Origin: an uncultured Eubacteriales bacterium
GTDB taxonomy: Bacteria > Bacillota > Clostridia > Oscillospirales > Acutalibacteraceae
Reading direction: 5' to 3'
DNA: 58,189 nt
Assembly: GCA_900315195.1 (NCBI GenBank)
Contig: OMYD01000020.1
Location: 1 to 58,189, forward strand
A program made the translations under genes and the position numbers. The notes below the pieces were generated by a model. The model was not told the origin of the DNA. It did not search any database and saw nothing but the letters and a program-made list of their open reading frames with translations. This document shows, piece after piece, positions 1-8,246 of this stretch (position 1 is the first letter of the stretch; every line of letters begins with the position of its first letter).

Positions 1-93
1 GTCCTGCTCCTCAACCTGAGAAGGATTGAGAAGCTGAGGGCGGAGATATTGTTGCTCTTTGCCCGCAGTTTGAAATTTGGGTTTGTTCAGTAG

Positions 94-378
94 ATATTAC
101 ATATACAATTGGTTTTAAAGCTATCATTTATGTTTAGTTTGTTGGGAATATGTGAAATAGCAGCAAAATATGGAAACAAAATATATCGTATCGTTGGATT
201 TATTGCAAGCGCTTCTACTTTTGCTTACTTGTTTCATAGGCAGTATTATGCTATATGGGAAGCATTTTTTAATCCTTTTCCATATTGGTTGGCATATTTG
301 GTTATTTTCCCGACTCTTATTGTTCTGTCATATTTTGGACAGAAGTTATATAACAGAATTGTACGGCAATTTAATAGT
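94..378 (+). pseudogene. acyltransferase-like membrane protein, C-terminal fragment
   Basis: An open frame runs from just after a TAG at 91-93 to 399. It encodes about three hydrophobic helices and the segment STFAYLFHRQYYAIWEAF followed by FGQKLYNRIVRQF, which resembles the C-terminus of membrane acyltransferase-3 family proteins. The family normally has about 330-380 residues and ten helices, so only the last quarter is left. The homology stops near 365-378, where the sequence passes into an unrelated helicase fragment. The stretch is much more AT-rich than what follows. Bases 1-90 are open in the same frame (VLLLNLRRIEKLRAEILLLF...) but I do not recognise them. Family assignment is by pattern only. 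Confidence 0.5.
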
Positions 379-694
379 GTTAGAAGATGTTGCTACTGAA
401 TTTGAAATTCAAGGACTTGAGCTTGACTACACCATCGTTGCATGGGACGCTGATTTCCGTATGACAGACGATGGCTGGACCTACAACAGCTTCAAGGGAA
501 GCAAGTGGCAGAACGTCAACAGCGAGGAGCGCCGGCTGTACCTCAAAAACACCTACCGCGTCCTCCTCACCCGCGCAAGGCAGGGTATGATCATCTTCGT
601 CCCGCAGGGCAGCGACACAGACGCCACCCGCCCGAGAGAGTTTTATGATGGGACGTATCACTACCTCAAGGGGTTGGGGATTACGATATTCTGA
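376..694 (+). pseudogene. DUF2075/Schlafen-type helicase, C-terminal fragment
   Basis: About 105 codons encode the very end of a superfamily 1 DNA/RNA helicase of the DUF2075 (Schlafen group 3-like) kind. The recognisable parts are EVATEFEIQGLELDYT-like text (here DVATEFEIQGLELD), then VAWDADFR, KWQNVN and the motif VI region YRVLLTRARQGMIIFVPQG. Full proteins carry the ATP-binding Walker motifs several hundred residues earlier; they are absent here. An open frame begins upstream at 170, but its first part is an out-of-frame reading of the acyltransferase remnant. The fragment ends normally with TGA and a terminator hairpin follows. Confidence 0.8.
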
Positions 695-701
695 ATAATA
701 T

Positions 702-734
702 AGGGCAGGAATGGCATATTGTCTTTCCTGCCCT
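702..734 (+). terminator. hairpin after helicase fragment
   Basis: GGGCAGGA and TCCTGCCC form an 8-bp stem about 8 bases after the stop codon of the helicase remnant. The T-run is poor (TGTACTTTGT), so the strength is uncertain. It separates the remnant from the tracrRNA promoters. Confidence 0.5.
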
Positions 735-818
735 GTACTTTGTAAAAGCTATTAAGTTATTTGAAATCTAGTAAATCAACGATGTATTAAGCTCTGATTT
801 CAAATTATACTCGTGAGT

Positions 819-847
819 TTGACAAAAACATCAAAACTTATTATAAT
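819..847 (+). promoter_or_regulatory. consensus promoter, upstream of tracrRNA
   Basis: TTGACA at 819-824 and TATAAT at 842-847 are separated by 17 bp, a perfect sigma-70/SigA match. The predicted start near 854 would give a transcript of about 200 nt running through the tracrRNA to its terminator, or further into cas9. A second promoter lies closer to the anti-repeat. Confidence 0.75.
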
Positions 848-940
848 TATACAAAGATGAGATTTCTTGTTGACAATTGAATAATAAAAAACTTATTATA
901 ATTATACAAAGATGAGATTTCTTGTTGACAATTGAATAAT
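833..940. repeat. 53-bp tandem duplication in tracrRNA promoter region
   Basis: Two identical 53-bp units lie at 833-885 and 888-940, offset by 55 bp. Each unit contains a TATAAT (842-847 and 897-902) near its start and a TTGACA (870-875 and 925-930) near its end. Unit 1 supplies the -10 of the outer promoter and unit 2 supplies the -35 of the inner promoter. The central TTGACA/TATAAT pair is 21 bp apart and is probably not active. Confidence 0.95.
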
Positions 941-952
941 AATATGTATAAT
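925..952 (+). promoter_or_regulatory. tracrRNA proximal promoter
   Basis: TTGACA at 925-930 and TATAAT at 947-952 are separated by 16 bp. Transcription would start at about 958-960, exactly at the first base of the anti-repeat (961), giving a short tracrRNA of about 93 nt. Confidence 0.85.
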
Positions 953-960
953 ATAATTAG

Positions 961-1052
961 ATTGTATCATACCAAGAACAATTAGGTTACTATGATAAGG
1001 TAGTATACCGCAAAGCTCTAACACCTCATCTTCGGATGAGGTGTTATCTTTT
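961..1052 (+). ncRNA. tracrRNA of the type II-C system
   Basis: Bases 961-996 match the array repeat in the plus-strand sense at 28 of 36 positions. Against crRNA read from the minus strand this gives 28 Watson-Crick pairs, 5 G-U pairs and 3 mismatches. Two of the mismatches are adjacent (987-988) and form the bulge typical of crRNA:tracrRNA duplexes. The tail then holds a small nexus-like hairpin (GGTA-GTA-TACC, 999-1009), a single-stranded GCAAAGCTCT, and an 11-bp terminator hairpin with a TTCG loop (1020-1045) before a weak T-run. This layout closely resembles the Neisseria meningitidis tracrRNA. It guides RNase III pairing of crRNA and binds Cas9. It lies immediately upstream of the cas9 ribosome site, so it is also the cas9 mRNA leader if the terminator is read through. 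Confidence 0.92.
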
Positions 1053-1066
1053 ATTAGGAGGTTATT

Positions 1067-4000
1067 ATGAAGTACATTATAGGTTTGGACATGGGCATCA
1101 CGTCTGTCGGCTTTGCAACAATGATGCTGGATGATAAAGATGAGCCTTGCCGCATTATTCGTATGGGGTCCAGGATCTTTGAAGCAGCAGAGCATCCGAA
1201 AGACGGTTCTTCGTTAGCTGCTCCTCGCAGAATTAACCGCGGCATGCGCCGCCGTCTGAGAAGAAAAAGTCATAGAAAAGAACGGATCAAAGACTTAATA
1301 ATAAAAAACGAATTGATGACCGCAGATGAAATCAGCGCGATTTACAGCACAGGAAAACAGCTGTCGGATATTTATCAAATCAGAGCCGAAGCTTTAGACA
1401 GAAAACTTAACACCGAGGAATTTGTCCGTTTGCTTATTCATCTTTCTCAGCGCAGAGGATTTAAATCCAATCGAAAAGTTGATGCTAAAGAAAAGGGTTC
1501 TGACGCCGGAAAACTCCTTTCCGCAGTCAACAGCAACAAAGAGCTGATGATTGAGAAGAATTATCGCACCATCGGTGAAATGCTGTATAAAGATGAAAAG
1601 TTTTCCGAATATAAGCGCAACAAAGCAGATGACTATTCCAATACTTTTGCCCGTTCGGAGTACGAAGATGAAATTCGTCAGATTTTTAGCGCGCAGCAGG
1701 AACACGGCAATCCGTACGCAACAGATGAATTGAAAGAAAGCTATCTTGATATTTATTTATCGCAGCGTTCATTTGACGAAGGTCCCGGCGGCAGTAGCCC
1801 TTATGGCGGTAATCAGATTGAAAAGATGATTGGCAATTGTACTCTGGAACCCGAGGAAAAACGCGCGGCAAAGGCAACTTTTTCTTTTGAGTATTTTAAT
1901 TTGCTGAGCAAGGTAAACAGCATTAAAATCGTATCATCATCAGGCAAAAGAGCTCTGAATAATGACGAGCGTCAAAGTGTTATCCGACTTGCGTTTGCCA
2001 AAAACGCAATAAGCTATACTTCCCTCCGAAAAGAGCTGAACATGGAATATAGCGAGAGGTTCAACATTTCTTACAGTCAGTCCGATAAGTCTATTGAAGA
2101 AATAGAAAAGAAAACGAAGTTTACCTATTTGACTGCTTATCACACTTTCAAAAAAGCTTATGGCTCGGTATTCGTTGAATGGTCTGCTGACAAGAAAAAC
2201 AGCCTTGCATATGCTTTAACGGCATATAAAAATGATACTAAAATTATAGAATACCTTACTCAAAAAGGCTTTGACGCCGCTGAAACAGATATCGCATTAA
2301 CTCTTCCCTCTTTTTCAAAATGGGGTAATCTTTCCGAAAAGGCGTTAAACAATATTATTCCATACCTTGAACAGGGAATGCTGTATCACGACGCATGTAC
2401 CGCGGCGGGCTATAACTTTAAGGCTGATGATACCGATAAGCGTATGTATCTTCCGGCTCACGAAAAAGAAGCGCCTGAATTGGACGACATCACAAATCCG
2501 GTTGTGCGCCGCGCAATTTCACAAACGATCAAGGTTATTAATGCTCTTATTCGTGAAATGGGCGAAAGCCCGTGTTTTGTAAATATCGAGTTAGCGCGTG
2601 AACTCAGTAAGAACAAAGCGGAACGAAGCAAAATCGAAAAGGGACAAAAAGAAAATCAGGTGCGCAACGATCGTATAATGGAACGTCTGAGAAATGAATT
2701 CGGTCTGCTCAGCCCGACAGGTCAGGATTTAATAAAGCTTAAGCTTTGGGAGGAGCAGGATGGTATTTGCCCGTATTCTCTGAAGCCTATCAAAATCGAA
2801 AAGCTTTTTGATGTGGGATATACCGACATCGACCATATTATCCCGTACTCGCTCAGCTTTGATGATACCTATAACAACAAAGTCTTGGTTATGTCCTCTG
2901 AGAATCGTCAAAAGGGCAATCGGATACCTATGCAGTATCTCGAGGGAAAACGTCAGGATGATTTCTGGCTTTGGGTTGACAATTCAAATCTCAGCCGAAG
3001 AAAAAAGCAGAACCTTACGAAAGAAACTCTGTCTGAGGATGATTTGTCAGGATTTAAAAAGCGCAACCTTCAGGATACACAGTATCTGTCAAGGTTTATG
3101 ATGAATTACCTTAAAAAGTATCTGGCGTTAGCTCCGAACACAACGGGACGGAAAAACACCATTCAGGCGGTCAACGGAGCGGTTACCTCCTATTTGCGGA
3201 AGCGCTGGGGAATACAAAAAGTGCGCGAAAACGGTGATACTCATCACGCTGTTGACGCCGTGGTCATTTCGTGCGTAACAGCCGGAATGACAAAACGCGT
3301 TTCCGAGTATGCCAAATATAAGGAAACGGAATTTCAGAATCCGCAAACAGGAGAATTCTTTGATGTCGATATAAGAACAGGTGAGGTAATAAACCGCTTC
3401 CCGTTGCCGTATGCACGGTTCAGAAATGAGCTGCTTATGCGTTGCTCTGAGAATCCGTCGCGGATCCTGCACGAAATGCCTCTGCCTACTTACGCCGCAG
3501 ACGAAAAGGTAGCTCCGATATTCGTTTCCCGTATGCCTAAGCATAAGGTCAAAGGTTCCGCGCACAAAGAAACAATACGAAGGGCATTTGAAGAGGACGG
3601 TAAGAAATATACCGTTTCAAAGGTACCGCTGACAGATTTGAAGCTAAAAAACGGCGAGATTGAGAATTACTATAATCCCGAAAGCGACGGTTTGCTGTAT
3701 AACGCATTAAAAGAGCAGCTGATCGCTTTCGGCGGAGACGCGGCAAAAGCTTTTGAACAGCCGTTTTATAAACCAAAGAGCGACGGCTCAGAGGGGCCGC
3801 TTGTAAAAAAAGTAAAGCTTATCAATAAAGCGACTTTAACCGTGCCTGTATTAAATAATACCGCTGTTGCCGATAACGGCTCTATGGTGCGGGTCGATGT
3901 ATTCTTTGTCGAAGGCGAGGGGTATTATCTTGTACCGATATATGTCGCCGATACAGTGAAAAAGGAACTGCCGAACAAAGCAATCATCGCAAACAAACCA

Positions 4001-4330
4001 TATGAGGAATGGAAAGAAATGCGGGAAGAAAACTTTGTTTTTTCACTTTATCCAAATGATTTGATTAAAATATCATCAAGAAAAGACATGAAGTTTAATC
4101 TGGTAAACAAAGAGAGCACGCTTGCGCCTAATTGCCAAAGCAAAGAAGCACTTGTATATTATAAAGGCTCGGATATCAGTACAGCAGCGGTTACGGCAAT
4201 TAATCACGACAATACTTATAAGCTTAGGGGCCTGGGAGTAAAAACACTTCTGAAAATTGAAAAATACCAAGTTGATGTATTAGGAAATGTTTTCAAAGTC
4301 GGCAAAGAAAAACGCGTGAGGTTTAAATAA
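1067..4330 (+). CDS. cas9: Cas9 endonuclease, type II-C
   Basis: RNA-guided double-strand DNA nuclease of 1087 residues, within the compact II-C size range. RuvC-I is at the N-terminus (IIGLDMGITSVG, Asp8). The arginine-rich bridge helix spans about residues 52-78. RuvC-II is VNIELARE with Glu508. The HNH domain has DIDHIIPYS with Asp589 and His590, and ENRQKGN with Asn613, at the same 23-residue spacing as in SpCas9. RuvC-III is HHAVDAVVI with His727 and Asp730. All catalytic residues are present, so it should be active. The C-terminal part from about 800 on should hold the PAM-interacting domain; the PAM cannot be read from sequence. AGGAGG lies 5 bases before ATG. The stop overlaps the cas1 start by one base. 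No separate cas9 promoter is evident, so expression may come from the tracrRNA promoters. Confidence 0.98.
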   Translation: MKYIIGLDMGITSVGFATMMLDDKDEPCRIIRMGSRIFEAAEHPKDGSSLAAPRRINRGMRRRLRRKSHRKERIKDLIIKNELMTADEISAIYSTGKQLSDIYQIRAEALDRKLNTEEFVRLLIHLSQRRGFKSNRKVDAKEKGSDAGKLLSAVNSNKELMIEKNYRTIGEMLYKDEKFSEYKRNKADDYSNTFARSEYEDEIRQIFSAQQEHGNPYATDELKESYLDIYLSQRSFDEGPGGSSPYGGNQIEKMIGNCTLEPEEKRAAKATFSFEYFNLLSKVNSIKIVSSSGKRALNNDERQSVIRLAFAKNAISYTSLRKELNMEYSERFNISYSQSDKSIEEIEKKTKFTYLTAYHTFKKAYGSVFVEWSADKKNSLAYALTAYKNDTKIIEYLTQKGFDAAETDIALTLPSFSKWGNLSEKALNNIIPYLEQGMLYHDACTAAGYNFKADDTDKRMYLPAHEKEAPELDDITNPVVRRAISQTIKVINALIREMGESPCFVNIELARELSKNKAERSKIEKGQKENQVRNDRIMERLRNEFGLLSPTGQDLIKLKLWEEQDGICPYSLKPIKIEKLFDVGYTDIDHIIPYSLSFDDTYNNKVLVMSSENRQKGNRIPMQYLEGKRQDDFWLWVDNSNLSRRKKQNLTKETLSEDDLSGFKKRNLQDTQYLSRFMMNYLKKYLALAPNTTGRKNTIQAVNGAVTSYLRKRWGIQKVRENGDTHHAVDAVVISCVTAGMTKRVSEYAKYKETEFQNPQTGEFFDVDIRTGEVINRFPLPYARFRNELLMRCSENPSRILHEMPLPTYAADEKVAPIFVSRMPKHKVKGSAHKETIRRAFEEDGKKYTVSKVPLTDLKLKNGEIENYYNPESDGLLYNALKEQLIAFGGDAAKAFEQPFYKPKSDGSEGPLVKKVKLINKATLTVPVLNNTAVADNGSMVRVDVFFVEGEGYYLVPIYVADTVKKELPNKAIIANKPYEEWKEMREENFVFSLYPNDLIKISSRKDMKFNLVNKESTLAPNCQSKEALVYYKGSDISTAAVTAINHDNTYKLRGLGVKTLLKIEKYQVDVLGNVFKVGKEKRVRFK

Positions 4331-5226
4331 TGGGTTATCGGGTGATTTTTCTTGCGAATCCGGTCAAATTAAGCTCTAAAAACGAACAGCTGTTGATTGA
4401 TAACGGCGAAGTGACGAAAATACCGCTTGAGGATATTGAGTGTATTGTAGCAGATACTCCGCAGCTGAATATTACCGCAAGGCTGCTTGCAAAGTTTGCC
4501 GAATACGCGATTTCCTTCTATGTAACGGATAAAGGACATCATCCGAGCGGAGTGTTCCTTCCGGTCAGCCGCCACAGCAGGCATATGTCTGTATTGCAAA
4601 GCCAAATTGACATGACGCTGCCGACAAAGAAAAAGCTTTGGAAGCAGATCGTGCGCCAAAAAATCGAAAACCAGGCAACCGTCTTAAAGCTGTGCGATAT
4701 TGAGGGATGGCATGAGATCGACTGCATTAAAAATTCGGTCAAATCCGGCGACAGCGAAAACATGGAGGCGGTCGCCGCTTCAAAATACTTTCGGCTGATG
4801 TTTGGAAAAACGTTTGCCAGAGCACAGGAGAACGGTATTAACGCTGCGCTGAATTATGGTTACGCAATTTTGCGAGGAACGATTGAAAAGTATCTTGTCG
4901 CTTACGGATATGAACCCGCGTTGGGTATCTTTCATAAAAGCAGCCTAAACAGTTTTAACCTTGCGGATGATTTAATTGAAGCCTACCGGCCGCTTATTGA
5001 TTTGTATGTAAAAGAATTTGTATCAGAGGATGAAGAGCTGAAAACCGCGCGAAAAGCACAGCTTGTTAATCTGCTTAATGCAAATGTCATTATAGACAAT
5101 AGGCTTTTCGCCTGTGCAAGAGCGATCGAGCTGACGGTCAGCAGCCTAACCGGTTTTATTCAAGGAAACAAAAACGAATTGTTATTACCCGCTATTATGG
5201 ATTTGGAACAGCATAGGTATGAATAA
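4330..5226 (+). CDS. cas1: Cas1 integrase
   Basis: Metal-dependent integrase of 298 residues that, with Cas2, inserts new spacers. The predicted metal ligands are Glu146 (ENMEAVAASKYF), His202 (LGIFHKS) and Glu217 (LADDLIEAYRP). Their 56- and 15-residue spacings match the type II-A Cas1 of Streptococcus pyogenes. The ATG overlaps the cas9 stop in TAATG and a GAGG lies inside the end of cas9, so the two are probably translationally coupled. The end overlaps cas2 by 8 bases. The length is typical and no key residue is missing. There is no csn2 or cas4 gene, which defines subtype II-C. Confidence 0.97.
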   Translation: MGYRVIFLANPVKLSSKNEQLLIDNGEVTKIPLEDIECIVADTPQLNITARLLAKFAEYAISFYVTDKGHHPSGVFLPVSRHSRHMSVLQSQIDMTLPTKKKLWKQIVRQKIENQATVLKLCDIEGWHEIDCIKNSVKSGDSENMEAVAASKYFRLMFGKTFARAQENGINAALNYGYAILRGTIEKYLVAYGYEPALGIFHKSSLNSFNLADDLIEAYRPLIDLYVKEFVSEDEELKTARKAQLVNLLNANVIIDNRLFACARAIELTVSSLTGFIQGNKNELLLPAIMDLEQHRYE

Positions 5227-5539
5227 ATTTATGAGAATGATCGTATTCTTTGATTTGCCCGTAAAAACAAAAACCCAGCGTCGGGTAGCAACGCAATTCC
5301 GGAATTTTTTGTTAAAGGACGGTTATTTCATGGTTCAGTTCTCGGTATATTGCCGTATATGCAACGGCTATGACGATGTTGAAAAACACAAGCTGAGAAT
5401 CAGAAACAACAAACCCGACAACGGTTCCGTTCGTCTGCTTGTTATAACAGAGAAGCAGTATGAAAAAATGGAGTTGATTATCGGCAATCGGGTGACCGAG
5501 GAAGAACACTCCGTGTTTGAACAATTGTCTATTTTTTGA
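5219..5539 (+). CDS. cas2: Cas2
   Basis: A 106-residue ferredoxin-fold protein that forms the structural core of the Cas1-Cas2 spacer-integration complex. The first strand with the conserved Asp is MIVFFDLPV. The family-typical RRVATQFRNFLLKDGYFMVQFSVY follows at about residues 21-44. It starts 8 bases before the end of cas1 and is the last gene of the cas operon. A strong hairpin terminator follows 45 bases downstream. The start ATG has only a weak Shine-Dalgarno (TAGG), consistent with coupling to cas1. Confidence 0.96.
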   Translation: MNKFMRMIVFFDLPVKTKTQRRVATQFRNFLLKDGYFMVQFSVYCRICNGYDDVEKHKLRIRNNKPDNGSVRLLVITEKQYEKMELIIGNRVTEEEHSVFEQLSIF

Positions 5540-5584
5540 GAGAATGAGTTGTTTTTTGACAAATAAAACGTATTTTTCCAATAC

Positions 5585-5621
5585 AAAAAACCTGATAAAC
5601 GCAGTGTTTATCAGGTTTTTT
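5585..5621. terminator. bidirectional terminator between cas2 and the array
   Basis: CCTGATAAAC (5591-5600) pairs with GTTTATCAGG (5606-5615), flanked by AAAAAA on the left and TTTTTT on the right. It can therefore end transcripts on both strands. It terminates cas9-cas1-cas2 on the plus strand and the crRNA precursor arriving on the minus strand, just 9 bases beyond the last repeat. Confidence 0.9.
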
Positions 5622-5629
5622 GCGTCCCT

Positions 5630-7646
5630 ATTATACCATACCAAGAATAATTAGGGAACTACAACCACTATACATCGTGAAAGATAGATTAAACCATTAT
5701 ACCATACCAAGAATAATTAGGGAACTACAACAAATAAAATAAAATGAGGTAGTCTATGGGGATTATACCATACCAAGAATAATTAGGGAACTACAACTGA
5801 GAGTAAACGGTTAAAAAACGAGCCGAAATTATACCATACCAAGAATAATTAGGGAACTACAACCTCAACATCTGAGTAGCTCACGCAGAAAACATTATAC
5901 CATACCAAGAATAATTAGGGAACTACAACTCAAGTAGTCACGTAAGGGCTATTCGTAGAATTATACCATACCAAGAATAATTAGGGAACTACAACAAAAC
6001 ACGATAAAGAGAGTGCGGTGAAGCTATTATACCATACCAAGAATAATTAGGGAACTACAACTATTGCACGCAACACAAAAATCGATACTTTATTATACCA
6101 TACCAAGAATAATTAGGGAACTACAACTTTGTCAAGCGTTTTTTTAAAACTTTTTTTATTATACCATACCAAGAATAATTAGGGAACTACAACAATAAGG
6201 ATGGAAGATAAATATATTCAAATATTATACCATACCAAGAATAATTAGGGAACTACAACGTGAAAAGTTGAGCTTACGGCTCAGCTCCGATTATACCATA
6301 CCAAGAATAATTAGGGAACTACAACAAGCACCGGTTTACTTTTTCAAACTTTGCTAATTATACCATACCAAGAATAATTAGGGAACTACAACCATGCTCA
6401 ACACCGCTATCACCGGCAGCAAATTATACCATACCAAGAATAATTAGGGAACTACAACATAAACAGCCTGATACAATTCGTTTGCAATATTATACCATAC
6501 CAAGAATAATTAGGGAACTACAACTTGAATGTCCGAATTGTCATATTGCTCTGCATTATACCATACCAAGAATAATTAGGGAACTACAACTAATCTTGCG
6601 GATTGACTTGCGTTGCGTCCATTATACCATACCAAGAATAATTAGGGAACTACAACGACTAACCAACAACATGATTTACAACCCGAATTATACCATACCA
6701 AGAATAATTAGGGAACTACAACAGCGATTTCATACATATTCACCCCCGAATAATTATACCATACCAAGAATAATTAGGGAACTACAACTGCTTGGTGGTT
6801 TTTGCCCTGTTTTTGCGGATTATACCATACCAAGAATAATTAGGGAACTACAACTATAACCCAGTTAGCCCCAATTTTTTCACAATTATACCATACCAAG
6901 AATAATTAGGGAACTACAACCAAGGTAAAAGAAGCAAAAGAAGATATCGAATTATACCATACCAAGAATAATTAGGGAACTACAACACAGAGAACGGAGG
7001 GCGTATATGCGTAGTTATTATACCATACCAAGAATAATTAGGGAACTACAACGAGATTTTCAAGCCTGATAACGGGGGCTGTATTATACCATACCAAGAA
7101 TAATTAGGGAACTACAACCCTACGCATCGTCGGGGCAGGGCAGAACGTATTATACCATACCAAGAATAATTAGGGAACTACAACACTGCGGAAAAGGGAT
7201 TGCAAGAAAAAACAATTATACCATACCAAGAATAATTAGGGAACTACAACAGCTTCTTCCTCAGTAAATACACCACACTCATTATACCATACCAAGAATA
7301 ATTAGGGAACTACAACCCGTGCGCGGCCGGTTATGAAGCTTGTTTAATTATACCATACCAAGAATAATTAGGGAACTACAACTGGTAATGCATTTTCTTC
7401 ATTTGCCTTTTCATTATACCATACCAAGAATAATTAGGGAACTACAACTTGCCAAATGGTCATCCCACAAAGTTAGTGATTATACCATACCAAGAATAAT
7501 TAGGGAACTACAACTACGGAAAAATACTGTACCGATTTCAAAGAATTATACCATACCAAGAATAATTAGGGAACTACAACCCGAGTACGGCATAATCAAG
7601 AGCTGGGTTCATTATACCATACCAAGAATAATTAGGGAACTACAAC
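5630..7646 (-). CRISPR. CRISPR array, 31 repeats and 30 spacers
   Basis: A 36-bp repeat (plus-strand start ATTATACCATACC, end GGGAACTACAAC) recurs 31 times from 5630-5665 to 7611-7646. The period is 66 bp. Twenty-nine spacers are 30 bp and one (6326-6356) is 31 bp. All repeats I compared are identical, including both end copies. The tracrRNA anti-repeat pairs only with the minus-strand transcript, so mature repeat RNA begins GUUGUAGUUCCC and ends GGUAUGGUAUAAU, like other II-C repeats. The last nine bases in that sense, TGGTATAAT, form a perfect extended -10 promoter element, so each spacer probably has its own start site about 6-7 bases in. No two spacers are alike and I saw no match to the rest of the window. 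Confidence 0.98.
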
Positions 7647-7666
7647 ATTCAATTTGATAAAAACAC

Positions 7667-7695
7667 ATTATATCAAATCAATAAGGTACAGTCAA
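7667..7695 (-). promoter_or_regulatory. leader promoter of the CRISPR array
   Basis: On the minus strand, TTGACT (7695-7690) and TATAAT (7672-7667) are separated by 17 bp. The predicted start at about 7660 is some 14 bases before the first repeat read in this direction (7646). This marks the cas-distal end as the leader end. Confidence 0.85.
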
Positions 7696-7786
7696 CAAAG
7701 TTTGTAAAGAGCGGGTACAGCGAAAGCGGGAAAAGGATAAGGCGGAGAAACAGCGGATAAAGGAAAGGAAGATTCAAAACGATAAA

Positions 7787-7822
7787 CAGAAAAAGAGGTT
7801 CTGGTTGTTTCAGAGCCTCTTT
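7787..7822 (-). terminator. terminator after RsbW-like remnant
   Basis: AAGAGG...CTG and CAG...CCTCTT form a hairpin, followed on the minus strand by CTTTTT. It lies just past the conserved end of the RsbW-like remnant and upstream of the array leader, so it should keep minus-strand transcription from entering the array. Confidence 0.55.
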
Positions 7823-7829
7823 TGGAATT

Positions 7830-8070
7830 TGTTTAATCAAGTATTTCATTATGGTTAGAATATTCTTTCCGTCCTTGTATTCATAGCTCACGTTGTCCAT
7901 GCTTTTCTTGACAATAAAGATTCCCAGTCCGCCTCTTTGATCTGCTCGTCTATGAACGCCTGTGCCAAAGGGAGATTCATTCTGTCGGCCATGCTTTTCG
8001 GATTATAGTTGCCTCTTTCATCAAGAAGGATCACAATTGTCATCTTTGTTCCGCCGTAAAACGGTGTAAC
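7830..8070 (-). pseudogene. RsbW-like anti-sigma/ATP-binding protein, frameshifted fragment
   Basis: On the minus strand the text GGLGIFIVKKSMDNVSYEYKDG matches the G2-box and end of GHKL-type serine kinase/anti-sigma proteins (RsbW/SpoIIAB-like). The preceding part, MTIVILLDERGNYNP ... AFIDEQIKE, is in a different frame. Restoring one missing G near 7940 would join them as EQIKEGGLGIF. The N-terminal half is absent. The frame also runs past the usual end of the family. It is a decayed remnant and no function is expected. Confidence 0.65.
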
Positions 8071-8074
8071 GCCC

Positions 8075-8245
8075 GATTTTAGGCGATTTGTACTTTACCA
8101 GGTTTTTTGTTTCGTGAGCGATCCCTTTCGGGCGGGTGAGCACTCCCCTTACAGGGCGGTAAACATACAAAGCGGGAAGCAGCCACTTGTGCTCGGCAAA
8201 GAAGGGATAGTTTTTCTTTAGGTCATCTCCGCGCAAAAACACCCG
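8075..8245 (-). pseudogene. nucleotidyltransferase (NTP_transf_5-like), C-terminal fragment
   Basis: The minus strand encodes DRVFLRGDDLKKNYPFF and EHKWLLPALYVYRPVRGVL, which resembles the last 60 residues of the NTP_transf_5 family of nucleotidyltransferases found in capsule and surface-sugar loci. Family members have about 350 residues, so the catalytic part is missing. Its upstream end touches the truncated 5' end of the plus-strand pncB remnant at about 8245, a sharp rearrangement junction. Identification is from pattern alone. Confidence 0.45.
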
Positions 8246-8246
8246 G

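Noticed and set aside
961-996. Stray degenerate CRISPR repeat before cas9
   Set aside because: It is followed by a nexus hairpin and terminator and has its own promoter, so it is the tracrRNA anti-repeat, not an orphan repeat.
1054-1245. Minus-strand frames over the cas9 start
   Set aside because: Antisense to tracrRNA and cas9 with no ribosome site or similarity.
6482-6859. 125-codon frame with repeated NYTIPRIIRELQ
   Set aside because: The 66-bp CRISPR period equals 22 codons, so repeats read in frame. It is an artefact of the array.
7340-7657. 105-codon frame with the same repeated peptide
   Set aside because: Same CRISPR artefact as above.
8021-8242. A complete 73-residue protein on the minus strand
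   Set aside because: Its first part matches only the end of a nucleotidyltransferase and its last part is an out-of-frame reading of the RsbW-like remnant.
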